Shown: one piece after another, positions 1 through 8,863 of the stretch
Layout of the letters: the number at the start of each line of letters is the position of its first letter
Numbering within the stretch: position 1 is the first letter of the stretch
Position numbers and translations under genes: made by a program
Notes under the pieces: model-generated
Database searches by the model: none
Seen by the model: only the letters and a program-made list of their open reading frames with translations
What the model was told of the DNA's origin: nothing
From: Chlorobiaceae bacterium
Lineage (GTDB): Bacteria > Bacteroidota > Chlorobiia > Chlorobiales > Chlorobiaceae
NCBI GenBank assembly: GCA_013334525.1
Contig: JAAXXK010000021.1
Span: 1-41,178 of the forward strand
Length of the DNA stretch: 41,178 nucleotides
Direction of reading: 5' to 3'

Positions 1-47
1 GTCCTTTACGTCCTTTTGGTCATTAAAGTCCCTTTTCCCCTTGCAAT
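1..47. repeat. degenerate GTCCTTT repeat, second copy
   Basis: Copy of the GTCCTTT-type repeat also found at 31300-31366; it is cut by the window start and lies 3' of the minus-strand DUF4405 gene. Confidence 0.55.
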
Positions 48-89
48 TTTATACAAAAACTGAAACAGCCGTTTTTTTCGTACTGCACC

Positions 90-923
90 CTACCTGCTGA
101 TCAATGTTTCAAGCAACCCCTTAAACTCGCTCATCTCCATATTGTTGTTTTTGGCAATGTTCCTGAGCAGGTCGTCTGTTTTTGCTGAAATCCCTTTTTG
201 TTTGAGTGCAAGTTGCAGGGAAGTTGCCGATACCCCTGCTTCATCGGCGACTTGCTGCAGGGTTTTTCTTCCGAAACCCTCTCCCTGCAGTTTATGCTTT
301 TCCTGCTGGGCAGGCGCGATAAAGGAGTAAACCCGCTCTGCGGTCATGCCGTTTGTACTGGCTATTTCGGCAATGGTCTCGTTCCGGGATGCTACTTTCA
401 GGCCGGCATTTTTCAGTTTCGTGATCAGGGCTTCAGGATCTGAGCCAAGACCAGGCTGTTGCGATAGCTCGGTAAGGTTCATAAGCTCTGCATGGGGTAC
501 CGGAGCGGCCTTGTCCTTGCGTTCCCAGGAGTTTGAAATGGTATTGCCGAACTTGATGATTGCCGAAAAAGGTTGAAAATCGAAATAGGTTCCGAACCCG
601 AAAACGGCTGAGAGAATGAGTATTGCAAGCAGCTCCCCGGGGCTTTTGAGCCCTTCGGTTGTCTTTGATTTCAGGTAGGAGAGGAATGCTTTCCAGTTTA
701 TGAAAAAGAGATGGAACAGGGAGAGGATAACAAAGGCAAAACCGAATATGGTGTGCTGGTTCAGCCACCCTCTTTTTGTAAGACCGAGCATCTGCCAGTC
801 ACTCCAGTTGGCAACCCTGCCCGGAGGGGAGATGTAGAGTATCACTCCGGAAACCAGCATCATGAAAACGGCAATGAACAGACCGAAGCTTACAAATACC
901 CGCCAGCTGAATGACTTTTTCAT
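90..923 (-). CDS. DUF4405-type cytochrome b-like membrane protein
   Basis: A 277-residue membrane protein. Its N-terminal half has hydrophobic segments at about residues 9-31, 57-75 and 96-112 and two histidines, H57 and H71, spaced as in cytochrome b-type bis-histidine haem sites; this fits the DUF4405 family. The C-terminal half is soluble and contains three weak helical repeats starting near ETIAEIAS, KTLQQVAD and DLLRNIAK, each with a similar pattern of hydrophobic residues. It lies 48 bases downstream of a small diheme cytochrome c on the same strand, so the two probably form one operon and may exchange electrons across the membrane. The partner enzyme and quinone link are not visible. 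Membrane location is well supported; haem binding is inferred from the histidine spacing. Confidence 0.75.
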   Translation of the reverse strand: MKKSFSWRVFVSFGLFIAVFMMLVSGVILYISPPGRVANWSDWQMLGLTKRGWLNQHTIFGFAFVILSLFHLFFINWKAFLSYLKSKTTEGLKSPGELLAILILSAVFGFGTYFDFQPFSAIIKFGNTISNSWERKDKAAPVPHAELMNLTELSQQPGLGSDPEALITKLKNAGLKVASRNETIAEIASTNGMTAERVYSFIAPAQQEKHKLQGEGFGRKTLQQVADEAGVSATSLQLALKQKGISAKTDDLLRNIAKNNNMEMSEFKGLLETLISR

Positions 924-971
924 TTGAGTTTTGTTTGGTACATCATTGGACTGTAATAATTGGAGTGCTTT

Positions 972-1223
972 TTATTTCGCGCCCTTTATGGACTCGGTAG
1001 TGGCCGGGCTCCAGCTATCGGTGCTGTGGCATGTCGAGCAATTTGCCTGGGTCCGGCGATGGCGGTCATCATCCGGCTGATCGCGACTGTGGCATCTTAT
1101 GCAATTTGAAGAGGCCGTCAGCCGGCTATGATCAAAAGAGGCGAGTTGAGGGCTTTTCCCGGCGCCGAAAGAGGTTGTGTAGAGCAATGCTCCAATGCTG
1201 ACCACAAGTAACAACTGTTTCAT
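972..1223 (-). CDS. small periplasmic diheme cytochrome c
   Basis: An 83-residue protein with an N-terminal signal peptide (KQLLLVVSIGALLYTTSFGA) and two haem c attachment motifs, CIRCH (C41-H45) and CSTCH (C62-H66). Histidines H32 in FDHSRL and H55 in DRHRR are placed as likely distal ligands, so both haems are probably bis-histidine ligated as in cytochrome c3/c7-type proteins. It precedes the DUF4405 gene in transcription order by 48 bases, suggesting an electron-transfer pair. The redox partner is unknown. The short length is natural: signal, two motifs and a stop are all present. Confidence 0.8.
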   Translation of the reverse strand: MKQLLLVVSIGALLYTTSFGAGKSPQLASFDHSRLTASSNCIRCHSRDQPDDDRHRRTQANCSTCHSTDSWSPATTESIKGAK

Positions 1224-1443
1224 GTCGATATATCCTGTTTATTGACCAAAAGCCATGATTTGCCATGGATGGTGCTCCAATCGAACAGCTCCCTGTACCA
1301 GCGCGCTTTATAGTTCAAAGCATCCTACCTGTTTAGACGAGTTATTCAGGAGAACCATGCTCTCGATACGTGGTCGATGTAATAAATTTGCCAGCTGTGG
1401 CTGGTCAGCAAGGGAAGGGACGAATAACAGGCAGAGGTCGGCC

Positions 1444-1490
1444 TGAAAATGGAGAAGGCACCGTTTTCTGCGGTGCCTTCTTCATTTTCA
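1444..1490 (-). terminator. terminator of the radical SAM gene
   Basis: A 20-base inverted repeat with one mismatch (arms 1444-1463 and 1471-1490, loop 1464-1470). The stop codon of the minus-strand radical SAM gene (1488-1490) forms the base of the hairpin. The minus-strand exit is moderately T-rich. Confidence 0.75.
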
Positions 1491-2936
1491 GAGGTAGAAT
1501 TCGGGCTTGAGCTTCCTGGTGAAGCGGTTCATCATGAAGTTGACGAACCAGACCCAGTTCAGGGGCTTGCCCTGCATGCGCTGCATGATGGCACGACCCT
1601 TGTAAACCTCCCGCTGCAGCTTGACGAAATTTTCAAGCAGCCTTTCGCCGGAGATTTTTCTCGGCTCGAACATGTAGTGGTAGGTATCGTACTTGTCCCA
1701 GTCGAAATGGCGCAGGCGTGGCTTCATCTCCTCATAGTATGGGGTGCCGGGGAAGGGGGTCACCAGGGAGAAGACCGGAAACTCGATGCGGTTCTGCATG
1801 ATGAAGTCGTAGGTGGCCTGGAAGCTCTTGTCGGTATCGTCGTCGAAACCGAACATGAAGTATCCCTGGATGGCGATACCGTTGTTATGCAGGTTGCCGA
1901 CCACGGTCGAGTAGTTCTGGAGGCGGTTGGCCCCTTTGTTGATGGTCTTGAGGATGTCGGGGTTGAGCGACTCGAAGCCGATGCTCATCAGGTCGCATCC
2001 CGAGCGGCCTGCTACTTCTGCCACCTCAGGCTTGTGCAGGAAGTTCATCGAGATGTTCGCGTTCCAGTGCACACCCAGCTTGGCCATCTCTTCGAGCAGT
2101 TCGGTGAAGTATGCAGGCCTGAAGCTGATGTTGTCGTCCATGAAGGAGAAGTTCACCTTCTTTTTGCCCAGCCGCTGCTGGTGGTAGCGCATTTCGTCGA
2201 GCACGAGGTCTATTTCGCGGTACCGGTAACTTTTGCCGTAGACGGTCGGGGTAGTGCAGAAATTGCAACCCACAGGGCATCCTTTCGTGGCAAGGATGGG
2301 AATGAGCGCGCTGTAGCGCTTGGCGTTTTTCGAGTTCAGGGCAAAGCTGAAGTCAGGGCGCTGCATGGCGGTCATCGAACGCAGTTCCTGGGCCCGGTAG
2401 AGACTTTTCATGGTGCCACGGAGGATGTCGTGGGCCAGCTCGTTCCAGACCGATTCGATTTCGCCGTACACGACGCTGGTGCAGTGCTGTGTGGCCTCGT
2501 CGTGCAGCATGGTGGGATGAACCCCGCCGAGCAGCACGATCTTGTTCTGCGCAAGGGCCCTGTCGCCTATCTTGTATGCCTTGCTGGCGTTAAGTGTCCG
2601 GGAGGTGATGGCTACGACGTCGTATCCTGAAAAATTCTCGGGAACCTCGTCTCCGGTACGTTCGTCGATAAAGGTAACGTCGAAAAGGGTGCTGGCGAGT
2701 GTGGCGACCATGATCAGGTTCAGCGGCATGCTGACGCTGCCTGAATCGACCATCATGCTTGTCTGGCTTTTAGGCTGGATCAGAAGCCATTTTTTCCTTG
2801 TTTTCTGTTCTGCAGCGAGTCGTTGGAGGGATTCAGCAGTGACGTCGTTGCGGGGATTCGCCGTTCCGTTGGTTCGAAGTTCGTCTGCCAGCATGCCTTT
2901 CCTGAATAAATGGTAATGATTACAGAATGAAATCAC
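1488..2936 (-). CDS. B12-binding domain radical SAM enzyme
   Basis: A 482-residue protein with an N-terminal cobalamin-binding-like Rossmann region (about residues 50-190, ending in the typical LLGGVHPTMLHDEA segment) and a radical SAM core with the cluster motif GCPVGCNFC (CxxxCxxC) near residue 220. A C-terminal region typical of the large B12/radical SAM class follows. Such enzymes carry out difficult methylations or cyclisations using S-adenosylmethionine and cobalamin. In green sulfur bacteria the class includes BchE and the bacteriochlorophyll side-chain methyltransferases BchQ and BchR, and this gene could be one of these, but I cannot assign the substrate from sequence alone. It is transcribed alone and ends in a strong hairpin. 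Confidence 0.85.
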   Translation of the reverse strand: MISFCNHYHLFRKGMLADELRTNGTANPRNDVTAESLQRLAAEQKTRKKWLLIQPKSQTSMMVDSGSVSMPLNLIMVATLASTLFDVTFIDERTGDEVPENFSGYDVVAITSRTLNASKAYKIGDRALAQNKIVLLGGVHPTMLHDEATQHCTSVVYGEIESVWNELAHDILRGTMKSLYRAQELRSMTAMQRPDFSFALNSKNAKRYSALIPILATKGCPVGCNFCTTPTVYGKSYRYREIDLVLDEMRYHQQRLGKKKVNFSFMDDNISFRPAYFTELLEEMAKLGVHWNANISMNFLHKPEVAEVAGRSGCDLMSIGFESLNPDILKTINKGANRLQNYSTVVGNLHNNGIAIQGYFMFGFDDDTDKSFQATYDFIMQNRIEFPVFSLVTPFPGTPYYEEMKPRLRHFDWDKYDTYHYMFEPRKISGERLLENFVKLQREVYKGRAIMQRMQGKPLNWVWFVNFMMNRFTRKLKPEFYL

Positions 2937-2992
2937 AAGGTATGAAAAGTTTCCCTAATAACGTCCGGAGAGGCCTGAAAAACATGGCAGCC

Positions 2993-3442
2993 TCAGGCAC
3001 GCTTTTCGAGAACCGCAACCGTGAACCGGCTCACGCAGACCAGTTTTCCCGCATCGTTCAATATCCTTATGTCCCATACCTGTGAAGCTTTCCCGAGGTG
3101 GAGCGGCGTGGCGGTGGCATGTACGGAGCCTTCGCCGTTTTTGACCGACCGGATATGATTGGCGTTGATCTCCTGGCCGACGATGAAGAATTTGTCGCGG
3201 TCGACGCAATACGAAGCGGCGATGCTGCCGACGGTTTCAGCAAGGGCAAGGGAAGCGCCGCCGTGCAGGATGCCGATGCGCTGGATGGTACGGTGGTCGA
3301 CCGGCATGCTTGCCGTCATGAAGTCAGCTCCGACGGCCGTTATCTCTATGCCGAGGTGCCGGGCCATCTGCCCGTCGACGATCTGCGATTCGTTGATCTC
3401 TGCGGGAGTGATCGGGACGGTGAAGATCGATGCTTGTGTCAT
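2993..3442 (-). CDS. menI: hotdog-fold acyl-CoA thioesterase, MenI/YdiI-like
   Basis: A 149-residue hotdog-fold thioesterase. The motif ILHGGASLALAETVGS with H60 and E69 matches the active-site helix of E. coli YdiI (MenI), and the stretch VGQEINANHIRS followed by PLHLGKASQVW closely resembles the same enzyme. MenI hydrolyses 1,4-dihydroxy-2-naphthoyl-CoA in menaquinone synthesis; green sulfur bacteria make menaquinone and chlorobiumquinone, so the role fits. The open frame extends upstream to 3523, but those codons lie in the tRNA-Gly gene, so the ATG at 3440-3442 (MTQASIF) is chosen. No strong ribosome site precedes it. A broader acyl-CoA thioesterase role is possible. Confidence 0.82.
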   Translation of the reverse strand: MTQASIFTVPITPAEINESQIVDGQMARHLGIEITAVGADFMTASMPVDHRTIQRIGILHGGASLALAETVGSIAASYCVDRDKFFIVGQEINANHIRSVKNGEGSVHATATPLHLGKASQVWDIRILNDAGKLVCVSRFTVAVLEKRA

Positions 3443-3493
3443 GGATCGGAAAGATTGGTCTGGAGAGGGACGGTGGCAGGCTGGCTGCCGGAG

Positions 3494-3566
3494 AGCGGGT
3501 GACGAGATTCGAACTCGCGACATTTTGCTTGGGAAGCAAACACTCTACCAACTGAGTTACACCCGC
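3494..3566 (-). tRNA. tRNA-Gly (anticodon CCC)
   Basis: A 73-base cloverleaf on the minus strand: acceptor GCGGGTG/CACCCGC, D arm ACTC/GAGT, anticodon stem TTTGC/GCAAA with loop TTCCCAA (anticodon CCC, reads GGG), T arm GCGAG/CTCGT with loop TTCGAAT, and discriminator T. The 3' CCA is not encoded. Confidence 0.95.
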
Positions 3567-3617
3567 TTGCGAAAAGCATCCCGCTCTCCTGAAAGTCAAG
3601 CGGGGTGTTGTAATGAG

Positions 3618-3691
3618 TGGTGAGAGAGGGAGTTGAACCCTCGACCTCAGGGTTATGAATCCTGTGCTCTAACCAACTGAGCTACCTCACC
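3618..3691 (-). tRNA. tRNA-Met (anticodon CAT)
   Basis: A 74-base cloverleaf on the minus strand: acceptor GGTGAGG/CTCTCACC region, D arm GCTC/GAGC, anticodon loop TTCATAA (CAT), T arm with TTCAACT loop, discriminator A. It is probably the elongator methionine tRNA, since the acceptor lacks the initiator-type C1 mismatch; a lysidine-modified tRNA-Ile2 cannot be excluded from sequence. The last pair of the anticodon stem is A-C rather than a Watson-Crick pair. CCA is not encoded. Confidence 0.92.
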
Positions 3692-3746
3692 ATAAGGGCA
3701 AACAATATACGACACCGACCTTCAAATCGCAAGATCCCGAAACGAT

Positions 3747-4490
3747 TTAATTCTTTTCGGATTGAGCTGATTTCAACCTCGCCAGTATGGCTTCGCCGAT
3801 GAAAATATCCTCGGGAGTGGTGATCTTGATGTTGTGGTATCCGGTTTCATAAATACGGATCTCCTGCCCGGGGAAATATCGTTCGACCAGCGCCGCATCG
3901 TCAGTTGCGTACCACTGCTCAAGGGCGGCAAGGCGATGGGCTTCGATCAGTTTTTCCGGGGCGAATCCCTGGGGGGTCTGTACCTGCAGCAGGCGGCTGC
4001 GGTCGAGCGTTTCACCAAACACTTCGGGTGAACTGCCGACATACTTGATGGTATCTTTGGGTCTGTTTGCCGGTACGCAGGCTCCGTAGATTGCTGAAAG
4101 CCTTGAGATGTCGTCGATCTCGTCCGGCTGGATGAAGGGGCGGGCTCCATCGTGCACCAGGATCGCATCGGTCGTTTCGCCTGATGCCATGATCTCCTTT
4201 TCGATGAGGGCCATGCAGTTGGCTATGGAGTCCTGACGCTCCCGGCCACCTTCAATGACAGCCTTCACCTTGCTGAAGCCGTACTTCGCGCAAAGCTCTT
4301 CGATCGATTCAATGCTGTCTGCCTTGGTGGCGATGTAGACCGATTTTATGGTCGAAGCCAGCTCAAAGGCCCTGATCGTGTGCCAGATGACCGGGTGTCC
4401 TCCGATTTCCAGCATCTGCTTGCTCAGGCCGCCTTCGAGTTTCATACGTTTGCCGACTCCGCTGGCGGCTATTATGGCGATCGTCCTCAT
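3747..4490 (-). CDS. ispD: 2-C-methyl-D-erythritol 4-phosphate cytidylyltransferase
   Basis: A 247-residue enzyme of the MEP isoprenoid pathway, which joins CTP and methylerythritol phosphate. Recognisable features are the N-terminal nucleotide loop IIAASGVGKRM, SKQMLEIGGHPV, GGRERQDSI, LVHDGARPF, the PKDTIK segment, and the C-terminal NIKITTPEDI motif that ends almost all IspD proteins. Length is normal. It starts 4 bases after the queA stop (4495), so the two genes are very likely co-transcribed, although their functions (isoprenoids and tRNA queuosine) are unrelated. Confidence 0.95.
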   Translation of the reverse strand: MRTIAIIAASGVGKRMKLEGGLSKQMLEIGGHPVIWHTIRAFELASTIKSVYIATKADSIESIEELCAKYGFSKVKAVIEGGRERQDSIANCMALIEKEIMASGETTDAILVHDGARPFIQPDEIDDISRLSAIYGACVPANRPKDTIKYVGSSPEVFGETLDRSRLLQVQTPQGFAPEKLIEAHRLAALEQWYATDDAALVERYFPGQEIRIYETGYHNIKITTPEDIFIGEAILARLKSAQSEKN

Positions 4491-4494
4491 CGTC

Positions 4495-5535
4495 TTACCA
4501 GATCAGCATTGCGTCCCCGTAGGCGAGGAACCTGTAATTGTTTTTCAGTGCCGACTTGTAGGCTTCCAGGAGCAGACGGTGTTCGGCGAAGGCGCTGACC
4601 ACCATCATCAGGGTTGTTTCAGGCATCTGGAAGTTGGTGATGAGGGCGTCGGTGACCTTGAAGTGGTAGGGCGGATAGATGAACTTGTCGGTCCAGCCCT
4701 GGCCGAACTTTATCTTTCCGTCGACCGTAGCGTTGGCTTCGAGCGCACGGCAGGTCGTCGTACCAACCACGAATACCCGGCCGGACTTGTTGACCTTGGT
4801 TTCGTTGATCTCCATGGCCGTCTGGTAGGGGATGTTGAAGTACTCGGAATCCATCTTGTGCTTCGACACATCCTCAACCTCAATGGCGTTGAAGGTGCTC
4901 AGGCTTGGATGCAGCGTTATCGGCAGGATCTTGACCCCGATCTTCTGGATCTGCTGCAACAGCGGCATCGTGAAGTGCAGGCCGGCCATCGGCGCTACCA
5001 CAGCCCCGGTCTGCTGCGCATAGACGGTCTGGTAGTCGGTGCGGTCGCTCTCCTTGGGCTTGCGTGTGAAGTATGGGGGAAGGGGAACATGCCCGATTTT
5101 GTCGACCATCTTGAACACGTCGATATCCGGGTTGAGGAAACGGATCGTCCGACCCCTTGATGTGGTGTTGTCCACCACTTCAGCCACGACATCGTCCTCG
5201 AAATAGATCTTGTTGCCTACCCTGACCTTGCGGGCCGGGTCGACCAGCACGTCCCACAGCCCAGCCTCCTTGTTCAGCTCCCTGAGCAGGAATACCTCGA
5301 TTTTGGCGTCCGTTTTCTCCTTCTGCCCGAAGATCTTTGCCGGGAATACCATGCTGTTGTTGACGATGAGCAGGTCGCCTTTCTTGAAGTACGAGACTAC
5401 GTCTGTGAATACCTTGTGTTCGATATCCTTCTTGCGACGGTTCAACACCATCATTTTGCAGCCATCGCGGGGAGATTCCGGATGATCGGCGATTCTTGTT
5501 TTGGGAAGTGTATATCGAAAGTTCGAAAGCCGCAT
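4495..5535 (-). CDS. queA: S-adenosylmethionine:tRNA ribosyltransferase-isomerase
   Basis: A 346-residue QueA, which transfers and isomerises the ribosyl group of S-adenosylmethionine onto 7-aminomethyl-deazaguanine in tRNA to form epoxyqueuosine. Family signatures visible include LIVNNSMVFPAKIFG, TVYAQQTGAVVAPMAGLHFT, the VVGTTTCRALE segment, and the C-terminal FQMPETTLMMVVSAFA and YRFLAYGDAMLI. Length is typical. First gene of a two-gene run with ispD. Confidence 0.96.
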   Translation of the reverse strand: MRLSNFRYTLPKTRIADHPESPRDGCKMMVLNRRKKDIEHKVFTDVVSYFKKGDLLIVNNSMVFPAKIFGQKEKTDAKIEVFLLRELNKEAGLWDVLVDPARKVRVGNKIYFEDDVVAEVVDNTTSRGRTIRFLNPDIDVFKMVDKIGHVPLPPYFTRKPKESDRTDYQTVYAQQTGAVVAPMAGLHFTMPLLQQIQKIGVKILPITLHPSLSTFNAIEVEDVSKHKMDSEYFNIPYQTAMEINETKVNKSGRVFVVGTTTCRALEANATVDGKIKFGQGWTDKFIYPPYHFKVTDALITNFQMPETTLMMVVSAFAEHRLLLEAYKSALKNNYRFLAYGDAMLIW

Positions 5536-5602
5536 ATGCTGTAGTGGGTCAATGGGTGGACATCGTTGAGATAACGAACTTAATTATAGGGCGTTTATAC
5601 AT

Positions 5603-5639
5603 AAAATACAAAACAGGAAGGGAGGCGACTCCCTTCCTG
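5603..5639 (-). terminator. rho-independent terminator of the HAD-GH65 gene
   Basis: Perfect 10-bp stem (5614-5623 with 5630-5639), short loop, followed on the minus strand by TTTTGTATTTTA. It sits 10 bases past the stop of the minus-strand HAD-GH65 gene. Confidence 0.88.
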
Positions 5640-5649
5640 CGGTATCGGG

Positions 5650-8600
5650 TCAGTTGAGCTGGACGGTCGATTCCAATCCCTTTTTCAGGTTGACTGCATG
5701 ACCGCATACCATTGCAGCGAGTTCATCGGCGGCAGATTCCGTCAGGGTTATCGATGCGCTATGCTGGCCCAATACGATGCGGTACCAGCTGCCCCTGAAG
5801 GTGATGTTTGTTTCGAACCGTTTCCAGTGCTTGGGAAGGTTGGGATTTACGTTCAGTATCTCGTTGTGAAATGAGATGCCTGTAAAGTAACGGGTGACGG
5901 TGTCGATGGTGCCGGCCATTACGCCGCAGTGGATGCCCTCCTGGGTCGTTCCGCCCTGGGTATCGAGAATATCGCTTTTCATGGCTTCGGAAAACCAGCT
6001 CAATGCTGTTTCGTGACCGTTCTGCAGGTAGCTCGAAATGATCGAGTGGACCACTTTGCTCAGCGTTGAGCCATGGCTGGTTCTCGGTTCGTAATAGGCG
6101 TAGTTCTCTCGGACGAACCTGATGGAATCCTGCACGTTGTAGCCGAGCCTTTCGAGGATTCCGCAGACCTCCGACGGAGTGAGCGTATAGAAGGTCATCA
6201 ACACATCGGCCTGCTTGGCGACCTTGTAGTTGTCGGGCGAATCGTTTTCAGCTTTCAGGATACGGTCCATCCGGTGGATGTTGCCGTACTTGTGCTTGTA
6301 GTGGTCCCAGTCGAGCTCCTTGAGCCCCATGTAACCGTCGAACTGTTCAAGGATGCCATTCGGATCGATGAGCACATTCATTTTGTCCATGATGTCGCGC
6401 CAGTGCAGGAACTCGTCATGACCGATATTGAGGCGCTCCATCAGGCCGTCCATGATTTCGGGATCGATGGTCCGGCTGATCTCAACCGCTTTTTCGAGCA
6501 GCCATACCGTCATGATGTTGGTGTAGGAGTTGTCCTTCACACCATGTTTGCCGGAACCGTGGAGCTCCTCGTGGAATTCGTCGGGGCCCATGACTCCTTC
6601 TATGTGGTAACGACCCGATTCAGGGGAGAATGAGGCGATGCTTGCCCAGAACCGGGCGATCTCGAACATCAGCTCAGCCCCGTAGCCGTTGAGGAATTCG
6701 GTATCTCCGGTATCGTGGATATAGCGCCAGGTGTTGTAGAAAACGGCTATCGAGACGTGTCGCTGGCGGCAGCTCAGATCAGGGTCCCATGCGCCGCTTT
6801 TCGGGTTGTAATGGATGACCGGTGTCTCTTCACGACCGTCGTCAGCTCCCTGCCATGGGAACATGGCGCCCTTGTATCCGTTTTCACGGGCGTAGTCACG
6901 GGCGGCATCGAGCCTGCGGTAGCGGTACATGAGCAGCGCCCTGGAGATTTCAGGGGAGTGCTGGTTGAAGAACGGCAGGATGTAGATCTCGTCCCAGAAA
7001 ATGTGGCCGCGATACCCTTCGCCGTTAAGCCCGCGGGCGGGGATGCCTGCATCGATGGTTTTGTTGTGGGGCGAAGCTGTGGCAATCAGGTGGTAGATGT
7101 GCAGGCGGAGCACTTTCTGGGTGAACCGGTCACCCTGGATAACCATGTCCGCTTTTTTCCAGATAGCCTCCCATGCCCTGACATGCCTCTCGTAGAGCTC
7201 TTCGAAGTTTCCTGCCGATTCGATGGTTTGTCGCCCTGCATTGAGCGGCTCCGTCTGGCTGTAATCGTTGGAGGTGTGTATGGAGACCACTTTCTCGATC
7301 GAGCAGCCCCTGCCGGCAGCAAGCGGAAGCCTGAAGAGTTCGCTGATCGAACGGGGTGAGCTGACGATCCTGCGTTCGGGGTTCATATCCCTGCCGGAGG
7401 CGCATGAGATCGTCGTCCTTGCGTGCGTGACGATGTCGTGTTTCGAATGGCTGGTCCGGACATGGAGGAATATGGCGTCGGAGGTCGTTCCGTGATCCAC
7501 ATGTTCAAGGTGGTCCGAAGAGAGGCTGCTGTATCGGGCGACCCCCTTGTTCTCGACCCGTCCGTCGATGGTGGAGCGGATTTCGATCACCGCAGTGTAG
7601 TTGACCGGTTCAAGGGTGTACCTTATGGCCGCCACATGCGGGTTATCCATGCTGCTGAACCGCTGGCTCTTGATCCTGGTGATCCATCCGAGGGTGTCCT
7701 GAATGACGATCTCCCGCTCCATGAGCGCGTGGCGAAGGTCGAGATTCTGTGTGTAACTCAGCACCTTCTGTTCCAGCGGGTTGATGAAATCGCCGTTTCC
7801 GATGCGGAACTCAATCGGCAGCCAGTTCGGGCAGTTGACCATATCGTTGTTCCAGACGGTCTGGCCGTGCACCTCTGAAGGCAGCTTGTTGAACAGGCCG
7901 GCCAGATAGGTCCCCGGGTAATGGTGCTGTGAGTTCGTGCCGCATTCGATGGCGCCCCTGACGCCCATGTAGCCGTTGCCGGTTGAGGTGAGCGCTTCAC
8001 GAAGCCGCTCTTCCTTGGCGGACCAGGAGGAGTAGTGCAGGTTCCAGCCCTCTTTTTCGAGCCCTTCGCTGAACCAGTGTTCGATCTCTTCGATGGTGAT
8101 TTCGCCCAGGTCGCGAACGACGATGTCGGCGCCCTGCTCCTTGAGCTTGATGCCTTCAATCTCGCGGGCGATGCCGAGCACCAGCCCGAAATTGCCCTTG
8201 GCTCCTGCCTGAACGCCGGAGATGGCATCTTCGACCACGACGCACTCGTGCGGTTCGAGGCCGAGATTGGCCGCTGCGGTCGTGAAAATGTCCGGATTTG
8301 GTTTGCCTTTCAGTTTCAGTTCGATCGAAACCTCTCCGTCGACCCTGGTTTCAAAGAGATATTCCAGGTTGGAGAGTTCGAGTATCAGCTTGCAGTTGCG
8401 GCTTGAAGAGGCGATACCGATGCGGATGTCGCGCGCCTTCAGCGCCTTGATGAAATCGACCGAAGACTGGAATACTTCCGGTCCCTCCTTGATCAGGATT
8501 TCGGTGAAAAGGCTGTTTTTTCTGTTGCCGAGTCCGCAGACAGTCTCCTGTTCCGGGATGTCGTCAAGTTCGCCATATGGAATTTCGATGTCCCTTGATG

Positions 8601-8817
8601 CCAGGAAGCTTTTGACGCCTTCCATCCTTGGCTTGCCGTCAACGTACTTGAGGTAATCATGCGACGGATCGAATGGGACATAAGGCTCATTGTTGATCTC
8701 GGCGTAATTTTTCAGGAAAGAGTTGAACATGGCCTCCCACGCAAGGCTGTGGATTTTGGCCGTACCGGTGATGACCCCGTCGAGATCGAAGATGACGCCT
8801 TTAAAATTCATGCTCAT
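5650..8817 (-). CDS. beta-phosphoglucomutase/GH65 glycoside phosphorylase fusion
   Basis: A 1055-residue two-domain protein. Residues about 5-255 are a HAD phosphomutase: nucleophile motif FDLDGVITG (D11, D13), GIASSSRN, the KGKPNPDIF lysine motif and [12 protein letters not shown]. Residues about 260-1050 are a glycoside hydrolase family 65 phosphorylase: the (alpha/alpha)6 barrel has [12 protein letters not shown], the catalytic acid motif [10 protein letters not shown] and the phosphate-site motif SHGSTLS. GH65 enzymes phosphorolyse trehalose, maltose, kojibiose or nigerose to beta-glucose 1-phosphate, and the mutase domain would convert that to glucose 6-phosphate, so the fusion channels a disaccharide into glycolysis or glycogen turnover. 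A comparable pair occurs as adjacent genes in mycobacteria. Which disaccharide is used cannot be read here. It is 46 bases downstream of an OtsB-like phosphatase. Confidence 0.92.
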   Translation of the reverse strand: MSMNFKGVIFDLDGVITGTAKIHSLAWEAMFNSFLKNYAEINNEPYVPFDPSHDYLKYVDGKPRMEGVKSFLASRDIEIPYGELDDIPEQETVCGLGNRKNSLFTEILIKEGPEVFQSSVDFIKALKARDIRIGIASSSRNCKLILELSNLEYLFETRVDGEVSIELKLKGKPNPDIFTTAAANLGLEPHECVVVEDAISGVQAGAKGNFGLVLGIAREIEGIKLKEQGADIVVRDLGEITIEEIEHWFSEGLEKEGWNLHYSSWSAKEERLREALTSTGNGYMGVRGAIECGTNSQHHYPGTYLAGLFNKLPSEVHGQTVWNNDMVNCPNWLPIEFRIGNGDFINPLEQKVLSYTQNLDLRHALMEREIVIQDTLGWITRIKSQRFSSMDNPHVAAIRYTLEPVNYTAVIEIRSTIDGRVENKGVARYSSLSSDHLEHVDHGTTSDAIFLHVRTSHSKHDIVTHARTTISCASGRDMNPERRIVSSPRSISELFRLPLAAGRGCSIEKVVSIHTSNDYSQTEPLNAGRQTIESAGNFEELYERHVRAWEAIWKKADMVIQGDRFTQKVLRLHIYHLIATASPHNKTIDAGIPARGLNGEGYRGHIFWDEIYILPFFNQHSPEISRALLMYRYRRLDAARDYARENGYKGAMFPWQGADDGREETPVIHYNPKSGAWDPDLSCRQRHVSIAVFYNTWRYIHDTGDTEFLNGYGAELMFEIARFWASIASFSPESGRYHIEGVMGPDEFHEELHGSGKHGVKDNSYTNIMTVWLLEKAVEISRTIDPEIMDGLMERLNIGHDEFLHWRDIMDKMNVLIDPNGILEQFDGYMGLKELDWDHYKHKYGNIHRMDRILKAENDSPDNYKVAKQADVLMTFYTLTPSEVCGILERLGYNVQDSIRFVRENYAYYEPRTSHGSTLSKVVHSIISSYLQNGHETALSWFSEAMKSDILDTQGGTTQEGIHCGVMAGTIDTVTRYFTGISFHNEILNVNPNLPKHWKRFETNITFRGSWYRIVLGQHSASITLTESAADELAAMVCGHAVNLKKGLESTVQLN

Positions 8818-8863
8818 TCGTTACGATAACAGATAAATTGTTTGCGAAAAATTCAATGAAAAC

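Noticed and set aside
1449-2630. Long plus-strand open frame (393 codons) antisense to the radical SAM gene
   Set aside because: Shadow of a well-supported minus-strand gene; no recognisable domains and its first part lies in the terminator hairpin.
3443-3523. N-terminal extension of the MenI-like thioesterase
   Set aside because: These codons fall in the tRNA-Gly gene; homologues begin near MTQASIF.
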